From contig DATGIQ010000390.1 of the NCBI GenBank assembly GCA_035295665.1, positions 1 through 23,152 of the forward strand: a DNA stretch of 23,152 nucleotides, given 5' to 3'. Below, piece by piece: positions 1-7,659 of this stretch. Numbering within the stretch: position 1 is the stretch's first letter; each line of letters starts with the position of its first letter. Origin of the DNA: DATGIQ01 sp035295665. GTDB lineage: Bacteria > Planctomycetota > Planctomycetia > Gemmatales > Gemmataceae. A program made the position numbers and the translations under genes. The notes under the pieces were generated by a model. That model saw only the letters and a list, made by a program, of their open reading frames with translations, was not told the origin of the DNA and did not search any database.

Positions 1-881
1 GCCCACGGACTCGGCGACTTCTGCTTGAGGCCCAGGGCGATTTTTTCCTTGTCCTTATCCACCGAGATGATGTAGACATCAAGCTGCTGATCGATGTGCA
101 CGACCTCGTGGGGATTGGAGACGCGGCCCCAGCTCATGTCCGTGATGTGCAGCAAGCCGTCAATCCCGCCCAGATCGACAAACGCGCCAAACTCGGCGAT
201 GTTCTTGACGACGCCCTTGCGGATCTGGCCCGGTTCGATCTCGGAGAGGAGCTTCTTCTTCATCTCCTCACGCTGATCTTCGATGAGCTTTCGCCGGCTC
301 ACGACAATGTTGCGGCGGGCTTCGTCGATCTTGAGGATCTTGCACTCGATCGTCTTGCCGATGTAGTCGCCGATGTCCGGCGGCCGGCGGATATCCACTT
401 GGCTGGCCGGCAGGAACACGTTCACGCCGATATTCACGAGCAAGCCACCCTTGATCTTGCGGGTCACTTGCCCGGCCACGACATCGCCTTCCTTGTGCTT
501 CTCGATGATGTGTTCCCATTCCTTTTGCCGCTTGGCCTTGCGGTAGCTCAGCACAATCGCCCCACTCTCATCCTCGACGGAATCGAGCAGGACCTGAATT
601 TCCTCTCCGGGCTGAGGCGGCACGACTTTATCCAGCCCCTCGTCGTACCATTCTTCGAGCTTGATCACTCCTTCGCTCTTGTAGCCGACATCGACAACTA
701 CGTCGTCGCCGATGATGCTCAGTACCCGGCCCTTGACGATCTTGTTGACTTCAAACTCTTGCTCCTCCTGCGGAAGCCAGTCCATGCTGCCCGTTTCCGG
801 CTGATAGAACGCTTCTTCGAGCTGCTGTTGCAGCTCGGATTCCGGAAGGTCATACTGGCGGAGGAGATTTCGATTCACCAT
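1..881 (-). CDS. rpsA: 30S ribosomal protein S1, N-terminal part (3' end off window)
   Basis: S1 is an RNA-binding ribosomal protein that helps load mRNA on the small subunit. Reverse translation from the ATG at 879-881 gives 293 codons with no stop before the window edge, so the C-terminal S1 repeats lie outside. Three S1-type OB folds are visible: about residues 43-115, 131-198 and 216-286. The third is a textbook copy, with KGVVKNIAEFGAFVDLGG at 222-239 followed by GLLHITDMSWGRV at 242-254. Residues 1-40 are an acidic, Gln-rich leader. A weak AGGA lies 12 nt before the ATG, and no better in-frame start is obvious. It follows the alpha/beta hydrolase on the same strand after a 199-nt gap, long enough for its own promoter. 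Identification is firm. The exact number of S1 repeats cannot be seen. Confidence 0.95.
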   Translation of the reverse strand, partial: MVNRNLLRQYDLPESELQQQLEEAFYQPETGSMDWLPQEEQEFEVNKIVKGRVLSIIGDDVVVDVGYKSEGVIKLEEWYDEGLDKVVPPQPGEEIQVLLDSVEDESGAIVLSYRKAKRQKEWEHIIEKHKEGDVVAGQVTRKIKGGLLVNIGVNVFLPASQVDIRRPPDIGDYIGKTIECKILKIDEARRNIVVSRRKLIEDQREEMKKKLLSEIEPGQIRKGVVKNIAEFGAFVDLGGIDGLLHITDMSWGRVSNPHEVVHIDQQLDVYIISVDKDKEKIALGLKQKSPSPW

Positions 882-1023
882 AGCAATGAGAATTCCTGTA
901 CTGGTTCTCCCGTATTCCTGTCAGCCTGATGGCCGAGGCACGGTCGGGCCCAGCAGAATAGGTTGATCCCGCCGCTCTGCCCGCCCCATTGGCAAGCAAA
1001 CGGGAAGCGTAGGGGAAAGAGAG

Positions 1024-1032
1024 ATTCTAACA
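1024..1032 (-). promoter_or_regulatory. Possible extended -10 promoter for rpsA
   Basis: On the minus strand the sequence reads TGTTAGAAT, an extended -10 (TGn plus TAGAAT, five of six matches to TATAAT). The -35 position 17 nt upstream (TGGTGA) matches only three of six. Transcription would start near 1017, giving a leader of about 135 nt before the rpsA ATG. A separate promoter is expected for a ribosomal protein gene, but this is a motif match only. Confidence 0.25.
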
Positions 1033-1038
1033 CTCTAC

Positions 1039-1063
1039 GGCCGCTCTCACCAGAGGGGCGGCC
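1039..1063 (-). terminator. Hairpin after the alpha/beta hydrolase gene
   Basis: GGCCGC (1039-1044) pairs with GCGGCC (1058-1063), with extra pairs inside and a short loop. It starts 18 nt past the hydrolase stop on the minus strand. There is no U-tract after the stem, so it may be a weak or factor-assisted terminator, or only mRNA 3'-end protection. Confidence 0.35.
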
Positions 1064-1080
1064 AAAATCATTCCCGCGCA

Positions 1081-2037
1081 TCAATCCTTTTCGCCGTCGC
1101 AGCAAGCAGAAGGCGGCGTTAGAAACCGGCGAATCAATTCCGCCAGTGTTTCGGGATGGGTGTAGTGCGGCATGTGGCCACAATCGGGCACTTCCACGCG
1201 GGCTACCTGGGGCAAGCCCTGGAGCAGCACTTCTTCACAATCGCGCCCGACCACCCTATCGCAGTCGCCACAAACCAACAGGACGGGCTGGTGAATCTTG
1301 GACAGCAGTGCACCCAGGTCGAGCTCGTGGATCATCCAGGCACGCTGAGCCATCGCCCGGAGGGACGGATCGCCGGTATTGCGCAGGAAGAATTCGAACA
1401 ACTCCAGCCGCTTCAGGGCGAGCGGTCCGAGGCAGGATTGACCGATCAACTTGCGGAACGGCAAGTGCCGGGCCGAACCGGGCAGGTACCGTCCCAGCCG
1501 GGCCAGGAATCGTTCCGCCGGCGCCAAGGTGCGCCGCGCAAACCCGCCGCCGAGGATTGCGCGGGGTATCCGCTCCGGCTCGGCTTGCATCGCCCGCAGG
1601 GCAATGGTGGAACCGAACGATGACCCATAGACGTAACTTTGCCGCACTCCCAGATGGTCAAGCAGGGCAAACAGATCGTGCACCAAGTCGGGGTGGGTGT
1701 AACGGCCAAGGTGGGCGCCGTCGCCGTGCTTGCCAGGCTGATCATACGCGATGCAGCGAAAGTCCTTTGCCAAAATGGACATGACCGGCACAAAGGAATA
1801 CGCCAGATCCCCCAGGCCGTGCATAAACACCAGCGGCGGGCCGACTCCCCAGCTGATGTACGAACAGCGATATCGACCGGTTGCGCAAATGCCCTGCACT
1901 GCTTCCCGTTCGAATCGTTCCAGGACGTCTTGCAATTGCAGCAAGGGCGTCGGCTGGGCAATCAGGCAAGGCGGCCCTTCCGCGTTCTGCGGCCGCACCA
2001 TCCCGAGTGCCGTCGGCAAGTCCCGTCTCTCCTTCAT
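1081..2037 (-). CDS. Alpha/beta hydrolase fold protein
   Basis: A 318-residue protein of the alpha/beta hydrolase fold; the substrate is not predictable. The fold signatures are in order: the oxyanion-side FMHGLGD (His73-Gly74), the nucleophile elbow GSSFG at 138-142 with Ser140, the acid-containing strand LLVCGDCDRVV with Asp260 (or Asp258), and the catalytic His288 in DCGHMPH. A cap region lies between about 160 and 245. No signal peptide is seen, so it is probably cytoplasmic. The ATG at 2037 is 18 nt after the stop of the Memo-family gene, and the spacer carries GAGGAAGAAGAGG, a good ribosome site, so the two genes are almost certainly translated from one mRNA. Esterase, C-C hydrolase or haloperoxidase-like roles are all possible; the motifs do not distinguish them. 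Confidence 0.88.
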   Translation of the reverse strand: MKERRDLPTALGMVRPQNAEGPPCLIAQPTPLLQLQDVLERFEREAVQGICATGRYRCSYISWGVGPPLVFMHGLGDLAYSFVPVMSILAKDFRCIAYDQPGKHGDGAHLGRYTHPDLVHDLFALLDHLGVRQSYVYGSSFGSTIALRAMQAEPERIPRAILGGGFARRTLAPAERFLARLGRYLPGSARHLPFRKLIGQSCLGPLALKRLELFEFFLRNTGDPSLRAMAQRAWMIHELDLGALLSKIHQPVLLVCGDCDRVVGRDCEEVLLQGLPQVARVEVPDCGHMPHYTHPETLAELIRRFLTPPSACCDGEKD

Positions 2038-2055
2038 CGCCTCTTCTTCCTCGCT

Positions 2056-3267
2056 TCATTGGTAGAAGGCCATGCTGGCGAAGCTCACACTCTCATGGCC
2101 GAGCGGGTGAACATATTGATCATAATGCAGCAATCGGCCGTGGCTCGGCCGGAAGGCTTCCAGCACCATGTAAGTCGGCCCCAGGCCGCAAATCCGTCGG
2201 CGATCCCCCTCCTCGGCGACCAGCTGAAAATAACCGTCGGCGTCGGCAGCTTCCGCGTGACGCATGTGAGCCAGGTCCTGTTCACGACTGTGGGTCAAGA
2301 CGTGCTCGCCGACGGGTTGCGGATCGCCAAACTTCGGTCCGAGATGGGCCAGGTCGCCGCTGATCAGGTAGCAAATCGGCTCATCGATTTCTGCCTCGGT
2401 GCGGCGTAGGGCTTCGATCATCCGGCCAATGTCGGCCTGTATCCGCGGCAGCACTCCGGTCTGCACGGAATCGTGAAACGAGCCGACCACCAGCGGCACC
2501 ATGCGGAACGGGCGGCGGTTTTCATACAGATACTGAAGGAACACGACTTCCAGCTCGATGGAGTGTTCCGGCAAGTGCGCGATTTCATCCTCGAACAGGC
2601 CCTCGCCGTAGTGGCCAACCAGCCGATCGATGTAATGCTGATCGGTGCGGGCGATGCCGAGCGGGGTCTTGAAGTCTTTGCGGGTCAGCGTGAAGCGCTC
2701 GTTGCTGTAGTGCGAGGTGCCGATGATCACGAACAACTCCGCGTTGCTCCGCTCACACACTTCCTTGAAGCCCCAGGTGAAGGTCACCCCGCCGCGCGGG
2801 TAATCGATATGGGGCAAGAGTGCGGCCCGGAGCCGGCCATTGGGCTGCGGTTCGTCGGGCAAACCGGACCCGCGCGGATCCGTGAACAGCTCCCGAAGCT
2901 GGCGGCGAAGGGCATCCGGTTCTCCGGCATAACAACCAATGCAGCTCGGCTCGCGCACGGGTCCGGCCAAGCATTGCCGAAACCGAGGGCTTTCCAGGAA
3001 CAGCGCCGCATCAAGCCGTTCGACCAAGTCGCGGAACAAATCCAGCGCCAGAAGCTGTCCATTCAGTTGCCGCATCGCTTCCACCTGGATGTCGTGGAGG
3101 GTGCGTTCTCCGTTGCACAGCTGCATCCAGGCGAATTCCAGCAGGGTCAGACGCTGGACGCGGTTGCTGAGCCGCAGCTTATCCCAGACCAGGACATAAC
3201 GGGGATCCTGTTCATCACGAGCGGCGGCCAAGCCAGGGCGCAAGCGCGGCCGTTCAGAGGCAAGCAT
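2056..3267 (-). CDS. Memo-family protein (AmmeMemoRadiSam system protein B) with N-terminal PqqD-like region
   Basis: A 403-residue protein counted from the ATG at 3267. Residues from about 145 to 403 are a Memo domain, a fold related to LigB class III extradiol dioxygenases. Conserved pieces are LLPHIDYPRGG (His153), IIGTSHYSNERF (His186), HLPEHSIELEVVFLQYL (His235) and SGDLAHLG (Asp305, His308). Where human Memo has Cys (SSDFCHWG), this protein has Ala. Residues about 20-100 look like a small winged-helix PqqD-type domain (LCNGERTLHDIQ, then LVERLDAALFLES). The bacterial family function is unproven. AMMECR1 and radical-SAM partners are not next to it; an alpha/beta hydrolase follows at 18 nt. 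An in-frame TTG at 3303 would add 12 residues, but the ATG has a better-placed ribosome site. Confidence 0.88.
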   Translation of the reverse strand: MLASERPRLRPGLAAARDEQDPRYVLVWDKLRLSNRVQRLTLLEFAWMQLCNGERTLHDIQVEAMRQLNGQLLALDLFRDLVERLDAALFLESPRFRQCLAGPVREPSCIGCYAGEPDALRRQLRELFTDPRGSGLPDEPQPNGRLRAALLPHIDYPRGGVTFTWGFKEVCERSNAELFVIIGTSHYSNERFTLTRKDFKTPLGIARTDQHYIDRLVGHYGEGLFEDEIAHLPEHSIELEVVFLQYLYENRRPFRMVPLVVGSFHDSVQTGVLPRIQADIGRMIEALRRTEAEIDEPICYLISGDLAHLGPKFGDPQPVGEHVLTHSREQDLAHMRHAEAADADGYFQLVAEEGDRRRICGLGPTYMVLEAFRPSHGRLLHYDQYVHPLGHESVSFASMAFYQ

Positions 3268-3278
3268 TGGTCTCTTTT

Positions 3279-3283
3279 CCTCT
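3279..3283 (-). promoter_or_regulatory. Ribosome binding site deciding the Memo gene start
   Basis: AGAGG lies 11 nt before the ATG at 3267 on the minus strand. The alternative TTG at 3303 has no comparable purine tract, so the ATG is preferred. Confidence 0.5.
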
Positions 3284-3342
3284 ACGTGGCGTGGAACCGA
3301 CAATCCATTTCCATCTATTTTTCAGGCAATCGCCCAAAAGAG

Positions 3343-6300
3343 TCAAGGACTGGTGCCCGATTCCGAGGGCGGCGGTAGTTCCCGGGCAGCGGCGGCCAGC
3401 CCGCTGGCCTGGCCATCCCAGGAGACCGTCAGGGCGTTTTTGGAGACATGCACGGTCGGGGCTGCATCTTCGATTTCGGATACCCGGCAGCTTAGCTGTG
3501 GCAGGAGGGCGGCAACGGTGTCCCACCGGCCATCCAGGCAGGCGTGCGGTGCTGCGGCAGGAAAATTCAGACGCTGCATCAGCTGACCCGTGCGCGGATC
3601 GCAAACGAGGAGTGGAAAATCCTTTCCGGGACCGGCTGCGGGCGGAGTCGTGAACCGTACTCGTATCGTGCCAAATAGCCAGCGCGCCTGCCACTGCACG
3701 CCGTGGCCCTTGCGAGGGAAGGTGATCAGCGAATCAGCCGTCCGCACCGTTTGCCAATGCACGGCCGCGGCAGGGAGCGGTCGCTTCCAGAGGAGCCGGC
3801 CATCGACCAAGGCATGGGCCCGCAGCGTCTGCTTTTGCAGCAGATAGACCGCCGTCTCATCCAGCGCGCCGCCTTCGAGATCGATCGGCTCCCAGCCCAG
3901 GTACCGAGCTTGTGGCCAACGGCGGCGCCCGGTTCCTGTGTCGAGACATTCCAGTTGGTAACCGTAGTTCCGCGCCACCACGAGTAGCAAGGCCTGCGAA
4001 TTACCCAGGATTTGCAGGGCTTCCCCGGTAAGGCTCGTCGGACCGTTGACGGCGAAAGTCCAGATCTCCACGCCGGTCCGAGAATCCACCATCATTACCT
4101 GCCCCGCGTCCGTCACCACGCAGGTGCGGTGTTCGTCCAACCGCAACGGCGGCCGAGGCCAAGGTGGTTCGGCTCGATCGGATTCCCGCAGCGGCCGGCC
4201 CGTTCGGCTATCGAGAACCAGCCAGCGGCCCATGCCGGTCTGGATCAGCACCGTTTCGGGGCCCGCGTGATAGGTGGCGCAAAATCGACCACTCGGGAAC
4301 GGCAGCTTCAATCGCGCTGCCGGTGCCCAGCAACTCCACAGCAAATCGCCACTGCGTACGTCCATAGCGAAGAGCCGCCGTTCGTCGTGCAGCAAAAACA
4401 ATCGCGGGCCGACCCGTTGGAACACCGACAGATGCGCCGGATGTTTGTCCATCGCCAGGCACAGGGACCAGAGCCGGCCACCATCGGCCCGGCACAAGCC
4501 GTAGAGGGTGTCCAGCCCGGCGACGATCACGGTGCCGGCAAAGCAATCGAACCATTGCGGCTTCTGCGGGAGCGTACACTGCCAGCAAAGCTTGCCGGTC
4601 CGTCCATCGCGGCAGAGGATCGTATGGCCACGAGCGGAGACCAGGGTTTCGGTTTCGCTGTTCCCTTCCAGCCCGTTCGCGATCTGGAGAAATCGTTCGC
4701 CGTCTTCGGGCTCGGTTGACAGCGGAGCGGTCTGCCACGCCCGGACCAGCGGCATGCGGAGCGCAGGCGTTTCTCTTCGGCTCGTCCTTTCGTCCCGGGC
4801 AGATTGGGTCTGTCGTTCAACTGCCGTCGGAACCGCCGGACCGTGCACGGTTCTCCGTTCCGCGATCCGCTCCCGGGCCAAGCTGGCGGCCGCATGCAGC
4901 GTGCCATCGGCGTCGGCAATCACGCCGGCGCGCAGGGTGCCATCTTCCAGAATGGATTGCCAGACGGCTATCGCTCGCTCCGGCCGGTTGGCCCGCGTCC
5001 ACAGTGCAGCTTGCCGGCTCAGTGCGGCCAAACGCGGAAAGAGCGGAAACCGTTCGCCAGCGGCTTGGGACAGAAAATGGCTAGCTTGTTCCCATGCATG
5101 AGCCTGCTGGGCATGCTCGGCCGCATCCAGCAGCATTTCGTGGCGCCGTAAATCCAGCAAGTCGTGGATTCGCTTGCCGTTCCAGCGTTCCTCAGGATTG
5201 CCCTGGGCTTCGACGTGATCGAAGCCGGTCAAGGCGTCGGCATAAAGACCGGCATCTGCTTGGGCCAGGGCCAAGCGGAATTGTGCCTTGGTGGAAGCAA
5301 CCAACCGCGCCGCTTCTTCACGGCGCCGCTGTAAAAGACGTCCTTCCGGAACATAGACCAAGAGGTCGCGAATCCCTGCCGCGGCCAGACAATCGCCGCC
5401 CACGGCCAAGTTGCCGTTGATTTTATCATCAAAGTAAACCGGCTCACCTGTCTCCTGTGCGAGGACGTAGACGCCTTGGCGGTGATCGCTGCGAACCGGC
5501 CAAAATACCCAGTCGCCGGCCAGGACCCCGCGGCCGAATGTTTTCAGCTCGCTTCCGTCGGCCGGCTGCATCCAGCTTCGCAGAGCCTTGCCGGTCGCCG
5601 CTTCCACGGCACGAATGCAGGGCCGGGGCGTGGCGGCCGTGAAGATCAGCCGTCCTTTGGCCACACCCAGCAGATGGATGACTTGCAGCGGGCCGCTTTC
5701 CCAGAGGCTCTGCCCCGTTTCGGGATCGAGACAAAGGATGCGGTCCGAATCGAGAGGAGCCACGTACAGCCGGCAGCCGCTGAACAGGCAAGGAGCCGGA
5801 TCCCGTGGCAGCGTTTCCCCAAAGAGCGTCCGCGGAGCTTGGCCGGGATAACGGACGGCCCAGAGCCGCCGACCCGTCTCCGCATCGACGGCCACAATGG
5901 CACCCGAGTGGGAACAGTAAAACAACGTCGAGCCGGTCAGCGTCAGCAAATGATGCCGGGAGCGTTGCTTGCCCTCGTCCAGCCGAAAATCTTGCGTAAT
6001 ATTGCAAACCTCGGTCTGCCAGTACGGTTGACCGGTGTCGGCATCGTAACAGGCGATCGCAGTCTGGGTCTGGCCGCCGGCGAACCGGCTCTCCGCGATG
6101 AAGACCCGGCCGTCTCCCACGACCGGTGCCCCTTCAAAGACCGGACCGGCCGCCGCCGTCCCTTTCGACTCCAGCCTCCAACGCTCGAGCCTGCCGCGGA
6201 CACCAAATTGCAAATCCAGACACACCAGATACGTGTGCGGGCCATCGTTGGGGCTATCCTTCCGGGGCGGGCCTATACTCTGGGCACCCAGCCGGGCGTA

Positions 6301-7452
6301 AACCCGATCGCCGGCGACGCTCAAGGTGTAAGTCAGATCCGGCTCGGCCGGTAACTCCATTTTGAGGCGCAGATTTTCCCCCACGGCACGGGCCAGGTCA
6401 TAGTGCAAGATTTCTCGCCCATCGAGCAGACTGTACCCCATGACCCGGCGGGCGTCGGCCACAAAGACGCGGTTCCCCTGAATGACCGGGTGGAACGCCA
6501 ACGATCGCGCTGCCTGGAAGAGCGGGACAACCTTGCTTGCCGTCTCCGCGCCCTTTTTCGGAACGGCAGCACCGCTGTCGGCATCGAGGCGAACCGTCCA
6601 CTGGGGACCGTCCAGCGAACGGAGCTTGGCCCAGCGCCCGGGGGGCTTCGGCAGGACCGCGTTCCGCGACGGACTGGCGGCGAACGTCGGCCAGGCCACT
6701 TCCCCAGGGGGAGCAACCAGGGTCTCTTGCTGATCGGCCAGGGCTTGCAAGGTGTCCGCGTACAGGCCTTGCCGGCCGGCAAGCTGGCCTTTGGCGGTGC
6801 CGTGGAGCGCCCGAAACGCCCGCATTTGCTCCGGAAAGCTGGTGCGGTCGCCTCGAAACAGACGCGCCAGGAGCTGCTTGGCCCGTACGCCCGCCACATC
6901 GACTTGTGGATCCGGGAAGAGGAGCGTGAACGGCGGCTGGGCTTGCTCTCTGATCGGCACGGCCAACATACGCCACCAGTGCTCCGCTTCCTCGAAGCTG
7001 CCGCGCTCGAAAGCCAGGTCGCCGAGCAGGTCGAGAGCCCGATCGGCATGCCGGCTACAAAAGGCTTCATCGACGAGCCGGCGGAGCAGAAGGGGATCGC
7101 GCGTGGCCGTGCCCTGATCCAGCCATTTCTTTGCCTGGCTGTCTACGCGGGTTCGGTAGGCCCGTAATGCAGCCGGCGGCAAGGCGGCCAGGCGAAGATG
7201 GCAAACCCGGCGAGCCTGTAAGGAGTGACGGGCATCGAGGGTGATCAAATCATCGCCCGCTTCGGTCAGGATGCGTTGATATTCATCCACGGCGTCGGCC
7301 CATTTTTCCTGCGCGGCCAGTTCGTCGGCCGCGGCCAGCCGGCGGGCTGTGCGGGGCACTTCACCGACCAGGCCGATGCGGGACAACTCCTCGCTTCGAG
7401 CCGAGGCCAGGACCGTGGTGAGTACGATCAGGAGGTAACCGAAACGGCTCAT
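3343..7452 (-). CDS. Secreted PQQ-like double beta-propeller protein with TPR-like helical regions
   Basis: A 1369-residue exported protein. Residues 1-20 are a signal peptide (FGYLLIVLTTVLASA). Residues about 30-240 are helical and TPR-like. About 255-695 form a first PQQ-like propeller with blades such as IVAVDAETGRRLWAV and ILCLDPETGQSLWES. About 710-840 are again helical and TPR-like. About 920-1345 form a second propeller (LFAMDVRSGDLLWSC, VMMVDSRTGVEIWTF, LECLDTGTGRRRW). The blade motif (DxxTGxxxW) is that of PQQ_2/BamB-type repeats, which usually act as protein scaffolds rather than enzymes. An upstream ATG at 7488 is part of a TATAAT promoter element, whereas the ATG at 7452 has GGAG 9 nt before it and starts the signal peptide, so 7452 is chosen. 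The Memo gene follows 75 nt downstream. The specific function is unknown. Confidence 0.88.
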   Translation of the reverse strand: MSRFGYLLIVLTTVLASARSEELSRIGLVGEVPRTARRLAAADELAAQEKWADAVDEYQRILTEAGDDLITLDARHSLQARRVCHLRLAALPPAALRAYRTRVDSQAKKWLDQGTATRDPLLLRRLVDEAFCSRHADRALDLLGDLAFERGSFEEAEHWWRMLAVPIREQAQPPFTLLFPDPQVDVAGVRAKQLLARLFRGDRTSFPEQMRAFRALHGTAKGQLAGRQGLYADTLQALADQQETLVAPPGEVAWPTFAASPSRNAVLPKPPGRWAKLRSLDGPQWTVRLDADSGAAVPKKGAETASKVVPLFQAARSLAFHPVIQGNRVFVADARRVMGYSLLDGREILHYDLARAVGENLRLKMELPAEPDLTYTLSVAGDRVYARLGAQSIGPPRKDSPNDGPHTYLVCLDLQFGVRGRLERWRLESKGTAAAGPVFEGAPVVGDGRVFIAESRFAGGQTQTAIACYDADTGQPYWQTEVCNITQDFRLDEGKQRSRHHLLTLTGSTLFYCSHSGAIVAVDAETGRRLWAVRYPGQAPRTLFGETLPRDPAPCLFSGCRLYVAPLDSDRILCLDPETGQSLWESGPLQVIHLLGVAKGRLIFTAATPRPCIRAVEAATGKALRSWMQPADGSELKTFGRGVLAGDWVFWPVRSDHRQGVYVLAQETGEPVYFDDKINGNLAVGGDCLAAAGIRDLLVYVPEGRLLQRRREEAARLVASTKAQFRLALAQADAGLYADALTGFDHVEAQGNPEERWNGKRIHDLLDLRRHEMLLDAAEHAQQAHAWEQASHFLSQAAGERFPLFPRLAALSRQAALWTRANRPERAIAVWQSILEDGTLRAGVIADADGTLHAAASLARERIAERRTVHGPAVPTAVERQTQSARDERTSRRETPALRMPLVRAWQTAPLSTEPEDGERFLQIANGLEGNSETETLVSARGHTILCRDGRTGKLCWQCTLPQKPQWFDCFAGTVIVAGLDTLYGLCRADGGRLWSLCLAMDKHPAHLSVFQRVGPRLFLLHDERRLFAMDVRSGDLLWSCWAPAARLKLPFPSGRFCATYHAGPETVLIQTGMGRWLVLDSRTGRPLRESDRAEPPWPRPPLRLDEHRTCVVTDAGQVMMVDSRTGVEIWTFAVNGPTSLTGEALQILGNSQALLLVVARNYGYQLECLDTGTGRRRWPQARYLGWEPIDLEGGALDETAVYLLQKQTLRAHALVDGRLLWKRPLPAAAVHWQTVRTADSLITFPRKGHGVQWQARWLFGTIRVRFTTPPAAGPGKDFPLLVCDPRTGQLMQRLNFPAAAPHACLDGRWDTVAALLPQLSCRVSEIEDAAPTVHVSKNALTVSWDGQASGLAAAARELPPPSESGTSP

Positions 7453-7486
7453 GCGGCTCAACTCCACGATGGGTGACAATCGATCC

Positions 7487-7492
7487 ATTATA
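7487..7492 (-). promoter_or_regulatory. Perfect -10 element for the propeller gene
   Basis: The minus strand reads GGCTATAATGG, a perfect TATAAT. The -35 region at 17-nt spacing (TAAACG) matches only three of six. Transcription would begin near 7480, giving a leader of about 28 nt to the ATG at 7452. Confidence 0.5.
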
Positions 7493-7534
7493 GCCGGTGT
7501 CCTTCGGAGCGTTTAGCAGCGAGCCTGCAAATCG

Positions 7535-7579
7535 TTCCCTCGTTCCCTGGTCCCCAAACCGAGTTCGGGAACGAGGGAA
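7535..7579. repeat. Palindromic repeat copy between divergent genes
   Basis: Arms of 13 bp (TTCCCTCGTTCCC at 7535-7547 and its exact complement at 7567-7579) flank a 19-nt centre containing CCCCAAACCGAGTTC. The core, read on the minus strand as GTTCCCGAACTCGGTTTGGGGA, closely resembles the arms of the larger palindrome at 16806-16913, so both appear to belong to one dispersed family. It lies in the divergent control region of the propeller and MIOX genes. Confidence 0.7.
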
Positions 7580-7609
7580 AAAACCTCTAGCGTCGCTGAG
7601 CCTGCCGTA

Positions 7610-7618
7610 TGGTATAAA
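7610..7618 (+). promoter_or_regulatory. Possible extended -10 promoter for the MIOX gene
   Basis: TGGTATAAA fits an extended -10 (TGn plus TATAAA, five of six matches). No clear -35 is present. Transcription would begin near 7625, about 35 nt before the GTG start. Confidence 0.35.
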
Positions 7619-7648
7619 GTCAGACGGTCGCTCGCTTCAACCCAAACC

Positions 7649-7653
7649 AGGAG
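7649..7653 (+). promoter_or_regulatory. Ribosome binding site supporting a GTG start
   Basis: AGGAG stands 6 nt before the GTG at 7660. This strong, well-placed site is why the non-ATG codon is taken as the start of the MIOX gene. Confidence 0.7.
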
Positions 7654-7659
7654 AAAATC

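Noticed and set aside
96..929. 277-codon open frame on the plus strand opposite rpsA
   Set aside because: It is the antisense shadow of a clearly coding S1 gene; the product has no recognisable domain and a composition expected from reverse-complemented codons.
875..1183. 102-codon minus-strand frame bridging the hydrolase end and the rpsA start
   Set aside because: It overlaps two well-supported genes in another frame and has no recognisable content.
963..1784. 273-codon plus-strand open frame opposite the hydrolase
   Set aside because: Arg/Pro/Gly-rich shadow of the alpha/beta hydrolase gene; no ribosome site or domain.
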